Assembly: GCF_900142195.1 (NCBI RefSeq)
Contig: NZ_FRAB01000012.1
Coordinates: forward strand, 62,001-126,000
Direction of reading: 5' to 3'
DNA: 64,000 nt
From: Paraburkholderia terricola
GTDB taxonomy: Bacteria; Pseudomonadota; Gammaproteobacteria; Burkholderiales; Burkholderiaceae
In this document: positions 57,950 to 64,000 of the stretch, piece by piece
Position numbering within the stretch: position 1 is the stretch's first letter
Layout: every line of letters starts with the position of its first letter
Notes under the pieces: model-generated
What the model was told of the DNA's origin: nothing
Database searches by the model: none
The model's input: the letters and a program-made list of their open reading frames with translations, nothing else
Made by a program: the position numbers and the translations under genes

Positions 57950-57992
57950 CCATCGGAAAGCCGCAAATCCACGTCGTGGCAAAGCATGTTTT

Positions 57993-58955
57993 TCAGCGGG
58001 CATCCGCGCCATGCGCCAGTTCCTCGGCGACGACCTCCCACAACTGCCGCACGAGTACCTGCCGGGCATCGTCGCTCTTCGCCGCCAGTTTGTCGCGGTA
58101 GAGGCGAATCTCCATGGTCAGCGTGAGTTGCCCTTCCGGCGTGCCGCGCGTGGCGCGATCGAGACGGATCAGCTTGCCCTCGGCGACCGCGTCCTCCACC
58201 GCGCTATGCGGCAGGAACGCGACGCCGTGGCCGGCCAGCGCCATCGCCTTGAGTCCCTCGGCCATGTCGGTTTCGTAGAGCCGGTCGAGGTACAGGCGCT
58301 CCGGCGCGTTGGCGAGGATCACCTCGGTCATGCGGCCCAGATACGCGTTCGGCGTGTACGACAGATACGGCGTGGACGCCTCGGCGGTGCCCGGCAGCGT
58401 ATGGCGCGGACGGCCGGCGCGGCCCGGCGCCGAAAACGGACTGATCGGCTCGTTGCCGAGCGTCAGCATGTCGTAGCGGGCGGGGTCGAGCGCGACCGGA
58501 TGGCTCGGGTGGTGATAGCCCATCATCAGATCGCAGCCGCCCTCCACCAGCGACAACGCCGCGTCGTGCACGTTCAGCGCGCGCAGTCGCGTGTGGATCG
58601 TGCCCATCTGCGCTTCGATGCGCTGCAGCCAGCGCGGAAAGTACGTGAGCGACAGCGTGTGCGGCACCGCGAACTCGATGGTCGCTTGCGGCGTCGCCGT
58701 ATGGCCGCGCAGCAACGCGCGGGCCTCGTGGAACTGCGACAGCATCGCGAGCGCCTGCTCGTTGAAAACCTGACCGGCCGCCGTGAGCCGCGTCGGATAA
58801 ACGGAACGGTCGATCAGTTCAGTGCCGAGCCACGCTTCGAGCGCCTGAATGCGCCGGGAAAACGCCGGCTGGGTGACGTGGCGTAATTCGGCCGAACGGC
58901 TGAAACTGCGCGTTTCCGCGAGCGAAACGAAGTCTTCGAGCCATTTCAGTTCCAT
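57993..58955 (-). CDS. LysR-family regulator next to gdhA
   Basis: The product is 320 residues. The helix-turn-helix region is WLEDFVSLAETRSFSRSAELRHVTQPAFSRRIQALEAWLG (key part VTQPAFSRRIQALE). The sensor domain starts with TIEFAVPHTLSLTYFPRW. This HTH (VTQPAFSRRI) and the following HTLSL element recall HypT-like regulators, but no redox cysteine pattern is clear. It lies 139 bases upstream of gdhA on the same strand, not divergent, so autoregulation and gdhA control would need separate sites. The role in glutamate metabolism is inferred from position only. Confidence 0.88.
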   Translation of the reverse strand: MELKWLEDFVSLAETRSFSRSAELRHVTQPAFSRRIQALEAWLGTELIDRSVYPTRLTAAGQVFNEQALAMLSQFHEARALLRGHTATPQATIEFAVPHTLSLTYFPRWLQRIEAQMGTIHTRLRALNVHDAALSLVEGGCDLMMGYHHPSHPVALDPARYDMLTLGNEPISPFSAPGRAGRPRHTLPGTAEASTPYLSYTPNAYLGRMTEVILANAPERLYLDRLYETDMAEGLKAMALAGHGVAFLPHSAVEDAVAEGKLIRLDRATRGTPEGQLTLTMEIRLYRDKLAAKSDDARQVLVRQLWEVVAEELAHGADAR

Positions 58956-58961
58956 GCGTAG

Positions 58962-60506
<1,545 letters not shown>

Positions 60507-60545
60507 GCTTCCCGCCGGGGCTCATGACATGAAAACCCGGGCATG

Positions 60546-60574
60546 AAAAAGGCGCTCCACAGAGCGCCTTTTTT
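60546..60574. terminator. Bidirectional terminator between purB and gntK
   Basis: AAAAAGGCGCTC pairs perfectly with GAGCGCCTTTTT around a CACA loop, with A/T runs on both sides. It lies 40 bases after the purB stop and 25 bases after that of minus-strand gntK. Confidence 0.9.
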
Positions 60575-60598
60575 CATGCCAGCACGTCAGCTAACCGC

Positions 60599-61093
60599 TC
60601 ACCGCGATTGAACCTGCTTCAACACATCGTCGATGATCGCCTCGGGCGACAACTCGATGCTCACCGTGATCGCCTCATCCGGGCCCGGCTCCTCGAGCGT
60701 ATCGAGCTGGCTTTGCAGCAGCGACGGATCGAAGAAGTGGCCGGTGCGCATCGTCAAACGCTGTTCCAGCACTTCGCGCGAACCCTTCAGGTAGACGAAG
60801 CACACATCCTTGTCGCCGTCGCGCAGCACGTCGCGATACGAGCGCTTGAGCGACGAACACGTGAACACCGCCGTCTCGCCCGCCTTCTGCTTTTCTTCGA
60901 TCGCGGCGCGGATGGTTTTCAGCCAGGGCCAACGGTCCTCGTCGGTGAGCGGAATGCCCTGGTGCATTTTCTCCTTGTTGGCGGCGCTGTGAAACGCGTC
61001 GCCGTCGGTGAACGCGCACTGCAGGCGTTCCGCCAGCATTTCGCCAATCCTCGTCTTGCCGGCGCCCGACACGCCCATTGCGATCAAAATCAT
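60599..61093 (-). CDS. gntK: Gluconokinase
   Basis: The product is 164 residues, typical for small GntK/IdnK kinases. The P-loop GVSGAGKT is at 7-14. Further support comes from the DGDAFHSAANKEKMHQGIPLTDEDRWPWL substrate segment (key part KEKMHQGIPLTDEDR) and CSSLKRSYRD. It phosphorylates gluconate to 6-phosphogluconate, the substrate of Edd. AAGGAG precedes the ATG at 61091-61093. It follows the permease gene by 10 bases. Confidence 0.96.
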   Translation of the reverse strand: MILIAMGVSGAGKTRIGEMLAERLQCAFTDGDAFHSAANKEKMHQGIPLTDEDRWPWLKTIRAAIEEKQKAGETAVFTCSSLKRSYRDVLRDGDKDVCFVYLKGSREVLEQRLTMRTGHFFDPSLLQSQLDTLEEPGPDEAITVSIELSPEAIIDDVLKQVQSR

Positions 61094-61103
61094 CAAAAAC
61101 TCC

Positions 61104-62489
61104 TTACACGACCGTCGACAATGCGAAGGTCAACGCCAAACCCATCACCGAGATGATGGTCTCGAGGAGCGACCATGTCTTGAAGGTCTGCCCCACCGTC
61201 ATACCGAAGTACTCCTTGATCAGCCAGAAACCGCCGTCGTTCACGTGCGAAAAGATCAGCGAGCCGGAGCCGGTGGCGAGCACCATCAATTCCGGCGTGA
61301 CCTGCACGCCGCTGGCCGCCGCGATCGGCGCGACGATACCGCAGGCGGTGGTCATCGCGACCGTTGCCGAACCCGTGGCGAGGCGAATCAACGCGGCAAC
61401 CAGCCAGCCGAACAGCAGCGGCGACAGATGCATCGCCGTCGCCACGCCGACGATTTCCTTCGAAATGCCGCTATCCATCAGCACCCGCCCGAACCCGCCG
61501 CCCGCGCCGACGATCAGCGTAATGCCCGCGATCGGCGCGAGACATTCGCCGCAGAACTTCTGGATCTGCTCGCGGTTGAAACCGCGGCTCGCACCGAAGG
61601 TCCAGAAGCTGACCAGCACGGCGATCAGCAGCGCGACGTCCGAATTGCCGACGAAATGCAGCAGGTCGTTCGCCAGCGTTTTCGGCGTGAATACGAGATC
61701 GGCCCAACTGCCGACCAGCATCAGGATCACCGGCAGCAGGATCGTGAAGAGCGTCACGCCGAAGCCCGGCAACTCCCGCTTCGGCGCCGCATTCTGCGCG
61801 CCGTTCATGCCAAGCTCGTCATGGCCGACAAATTGCGCGGCGAGCGGATTGTCCTTCGGCAGCTTGATGAAGCGGTTGATCAGCAACGCGAACAGCGGGC
61901 CCGCGACGATCGCGGTCGGCACGCCGACGATCAGCCCATAGGCGATCGTCTTGCCGATATCGGCGTGATACTGCTGCACCGCGAGCATGGCGGCCGGGTG
62001 CGGCGGAATCAGCCCGTGCACGACGGAAAGCCCCGCGACCATCGGCAAGCCGACCAGCAGCAGCGATTTGTTGGTGCGCTTCGCGACGTTGAACGCGATC
62101 GGAATCAGCAGTACGAAGCCGACCTCGAAGAACACCGGCAAGCCGACGATGATCGCCACGACCATCATCGCCCAATGAATATTCTTCTCGCCGAACCAGT
62201 CGATCAGCGTGGTGGCGATGCGTTCGGCGCCGCCGGATTCGGCCATCATCTTGCCGAGCATCGTGCCGAGGCCGACCACCACCGCGATGTGCCCGAGCGT
62301 GTTGCCGTTGCCGGTTTCGAACGATTTGACGATGGTGCCGATCGGCATGCCGGACACGAGGCCCAGCAGCAACGACACGATGATCAGGACGAGTAGCGGG
62401 TAAATCTTGTAGCGGGTGATCAGCAGGATCAGCAAGGCGATGGCGATCACCGCGTAGACCAGCAGCATGCTGCCGTGAACAGCTTCCAT
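61104..62489 (-). CDS. gntT: Gluconate:H+ symporter, GntP family
   Basis: The product is 461 residues with about 12 to 14 membrane segments. Family features include GLGTMLGKMMAESGGAERIA, PVFFEVGFVLLIPIA and the C-terminal FSHVNDGGFWLIKEYFG (key part SHVNDGGFW). It imports gluconate. An AAGGAGGAG ribosome binding site stands before the ATG at 62487-62489. It is coupled to gntK downstream and separated from eda by 258 bases, so a second promoter is likely. Confidence 0.95.
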   Translation of the reverse strand: MEAVHGSMLLVYAVIAIALLILLITRYKIYPLLVLIIVSLLLGLVSGMPIGTIVKSFETGNGNTLGHIAVVVGLGTMLGKMMAESGGAERIATTLIDWFGEKNIHWAMMVVAIIVGLPVFFEVGFVLLIPIAFNVAKRTNKSLLLVGLPMVAGLSVVHGLIPPHPAAMLAVQQYHADIGKTIAYGLIVGVPTAIVAGPLFALLINRFIKLPKDNPLAAQFVGHDELGMNGAQNAAPKRELPGFGVTLFTILLPVILMLVGSWADLVFTPKTLANDLLHFVGNSDVALLIAVLVSFWTFGASRGFNREQIQKFCGECLAPIAGITLIVGAGGGFGRVLMDSGISKEIVGVATAMHLSPLLFGWLVAALIRLATGSATVAMTTACGIVAPIAAASGVQVTPELMVLATGSGSLIFSHVNDGGFWLIKEYFGMTVGQTFKTWSLLETIISVMGLALTFALSTVV

Positions 62490-62747
62490 GAAGCTCCTCC
62501 TTCGTTATTGGTTGTGGGTGCGCACGGCTGGCACCTCGTCTCGTGGTGGCCAGCGGCGATGCCGGAAAAACCGGCTCGCCGCGCGGACGCTGAATTTTAC
62601 TTGCTGTTCTGCCTGAAGGCGCGCGAATCCAGCACGCATATCGAAAGAAGCCTCGCCGCGACAGCCGTGGTGGCTATATCGACGAGGCTCCTTGCAGGCA
62701 AGACGGGGATGACACGGAATCGCGCGCCGCTTCGGTTCAGTGAGAAC
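62490..62747. other. Gap between eda and gntT
   Basis: This 258-base stretch should hold the gntT promoter. A nested pair of short stems near 62649-62690 (AGCCTCG with CGAGGCT, and AGCC with GGCT inside) has no T run. I see no clear GntR-type operator. Confidence 0.4.
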
Positions 62748-63389
62748 TCAATGGGCAGGCGCCGCCAGTTGGCTGGCCGCACGCGCGAGACGCGTGACTT
62801 CGTCCCAGTGCTGCGAGGCGAGCGCGGCCTTCGGTGTGAGCCATGAGCCGCCCACGCACACCACGTTCGGCAGCGCCAGGAAATTCGGGGCCGTTTCGGC
62901 CGTGATGCCGCCGGTCGGGCAGAACTTCAGCGTCGGGAACGGGCCGTGGAACGCTTGCAGCATCGGCACCCCGCCCGCCTGTTGGGCCGGGAAAAACTTC
63001 ACGATCTCGTAGCCGAGTTCGAGCGCGGTGATGATGTCGGTCGGCGTCATGACACCCGGCAGCAGCGGCAAGCCGGCGTCCTGCGCGGCCTTGTGCATGT
63101 CTTTCGTCAGCCCCGGCGAGACGCCGAACTTCGCGCCGGCTTTCTTCGCCTGCGCGCAATGCTCGGGCTTCGTGATCGTGCCGACGCCGACCACGATGTC
63201 CTCGGCCAACTGGCTCGCGCGTTCGATCGCTTCGAGGCCCGCCGCGGTGCGCAGCGTGATTTCGAGCACCTTCACGCCACCCGCGTGCAGCGCGCGCGAC
63301 ACATGCTCGCCCTGTTCGACGGAGTCGAACGCGAGCACCGGAATCACCGGGCCGAGGCGCACGATATCGCTTACTGTTTTCGAGGTCAT
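62748..63389 (-). CDS. eda: KDPG aldolase
   Basis: The product is 213 residues. The Schiff-base lysine is K131 in [13 protein letters not shown], and the catalytic glutamate is E43 in VLEITLRT. The segment VGVGTITKP is also standard. It splits 2-keto-3-deoxy-6-phosphogluconate to pyruvate and glyceraldehyde-3-phosphate, and many Eda enzymes also act on related keto acids. GGAG precedes the ATG at 63387-63389. The stop of edd is only two bases upstream, so the genes are coupled. Confidence 0.96.
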   Translation of the reverse strand: MTSKTVSDIVRLGPVIPVLAFDSVEQGEHVSRALHAGGVKVLEITLRTAAGLEAIERASQLAEDIVVGVGTITKPEHCAQAKKAGAKFGVSPGLTKDMHKAAQDAGLPLLPGVMTPTDIITALELGYEIVKFFPAQQAGGVPMLQAFHGPFPTLKFCPTGGITAETAPNFLALPNVVCVGGSWLTPKAALASQHWDEVTRLARAASQLAAPAH

Positions 63390-63391
63390 GG

Positions 63392-64000
63392 TCAGACTCC
63401 TTGTTTCTGCAGCGCTTGGCTGGCTTGAGTGGTGCTGGTGTGTGCATGGCCGTGCTGGTGCGCGCCGCGCTCGCCCACCATCGGGCCGAACACCGACGCG
63501 CCCTGCTCCGCGGGCGCCGCCGCCGCACGGAACACGCCGAACAGTTCGCGGCCGAAGCCGACTTCGTTTTCCGCCTGATGCCGCGGCACGGCGCCGGGCC
63601 GCGCGGCCCATTCGGCCGCGTCGATTTCGATGTCGAGCACGCCGGCTTCCGCGTCGATCACCAGCATGTCGCCGGTGCGGACCTTGCCGATCGGGCCTTG
63701 CAGCAATGCTTCCGGCGACAGGTGAATCACCGCGGGCACCTTGCCCGAGGCGCCCGACATGCGGCCGTCGGTGACCAGGGCGACATGGAAGCCTTGATCC
63801 TGCAACACGCCGAGCAGCGGCGTCAAACGATGCAGTTCGGGCATGCCGTTTGCCCGCGCGCCCTGAAAACGCACCACGGCGATGAAGTCGCGCTTCAGCT
63901 CGCCGTTGTCGAATGCTTCCTGCACGGCTTCCTGCGAATCGAACACGATGGCCGGCGCCTTCACCTTGCGATGCTGCGCGGCCACAGCCGAAATCTTGAT
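63392..64000 (-). CDS. edd: 6-phosphogluconate dehydratase, C-terminal part (cut by the right window edge)
   Basis: The visible 202 residues end in [16 protein letters not shown] and belong to the IlvD/Edd family: [27 protein letters not shown] (key part [11 protein letters not shown]) and [17 protein letters not shown] carry the Fe-S and magnesium-proximal residues. RANGMPELH with [10 protein letters not shown] is typical for Edd rather than dihydroxyacid dehydratase. The frame is open to the edge, so the N-terminal two thirds are missing. It is first in transcription order of edd-eda and supplies KDPG. Confidence 0.93.
   Translation of the reverse strand: MKISAVAAQHRKVKAPAIVFDSQEAVQEAFDNGELKRDFIAVVRFQGARANGMPELHRLTPLLGVLQDQGFHVALVTDGRMSGASGKVPAVIHLSPEALLQGPIGKVRTGDMLVIDAEAGVLDIEIDAAEWAARPGAVPRHQAENEVGFGRELFGVFRAAAAPAEQGASVFGPMVGERGAHQHGHAHTSTTQASQALQKQGV

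Overview
This is a GC-rich window (most codons end in G or C) that reads as core chromosome of a beta-proteobacterium, most likely Burkholderia sensu lato and probably Paraburkholderia. That assignment rests on recalled gene content and order: dusB-fis, ruvCAB, tyrS-dtd, rplM-rpsI-erpA, rnpB next to a DUF3025 gene and pyrC, and glpR...glpD-glpK-glpF. Coding density is high. I see no prophage, insertion sequence, CRISPR array, tRNA gene or obvious defence island.

Layout. 1-3.1 kb: the end of an unidentified gene, a small exported protein, and a divergent FCD-type GntR regulator with a D-galactonate dehydratase gene around a perfect palindrome. 3.2-7 kb: copC-copD, divergent from two multiheme cytochrome c genes. 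7-13 kb: hemolysin III-type membrane protein, RhlE-type helicase, a flavin-type split-barrel protein, a ferritin-like diiron protein and a gamma-glutamyltransferase. 13-19.5 kb: glycerol catabolism (glpR, glpD, glpK, glpF) with a recognisable GlpR-type operator before glpD. 19.6-25.2 kb: a HAD phosphatase, ribB behind an FMN riboswitch, an XRE-cupin regulator, an MFS/VOC pair and a divergent LysR regulator. 25.3-32.1 kb: miaB-phoH-ybeY-chaC-corC-lnt. 32.2-40.1 kb: an M48 lipoprotein protease, a GST, pepP-ubiH, dusB-fis and purH. 40.2-47.2 kb: ruvCAB, a histidine phosphatase, dtd, tyrS, anmK and erpA. 47.4-52 kb: rplM-rpsI, a small RNA gene, an OsmC protein, rnpB, a DUF3025 gene and pyrC. 52-60.5 kb: a class II amidotransferase, gltIJKL-type glutamate/aspartate uptake genes, gdhA, a LysR gene and purB. 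60.6-64 kb: an Entner-Doudoroff/gluconate cluster (edd-eda-gntT-gntK) that runs off the right edge.

How the genes work together. Several blocks form catabolic modules: galactonate dehydratase, gluconate uptake and phosphorylation feeding Edd and Eda, glycerol uptake to dihydroxyacetone phosphate, and glutamate uptake next to glutamate dehydrogenase. The rest is mostly housekeeping: tRNA and ribosome maturation, recombination, purine, pyrimidine and riboflavin synthesis, and envelope assembly.

The most interesting non-coding element is a compact gene on the minus strand at about 48516-48603. It has a consensus-like promoter, three hairpins and a terminator, and it displays UCCUCC (anti-Shine-Dalgarno) in a hairpin loop. 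I believe it belongs to, or resembles, the small RNA class that Rfam calls Betaproteobacteria toxic small RNA, but that is from memory and unchecked. The other observations are regulatory dyads, an attenuator-like hairpin inside the glutamate transporter operon, and a GlpF with both NPA motifs altered. I did not find a convincing undescribed multi-gene system.
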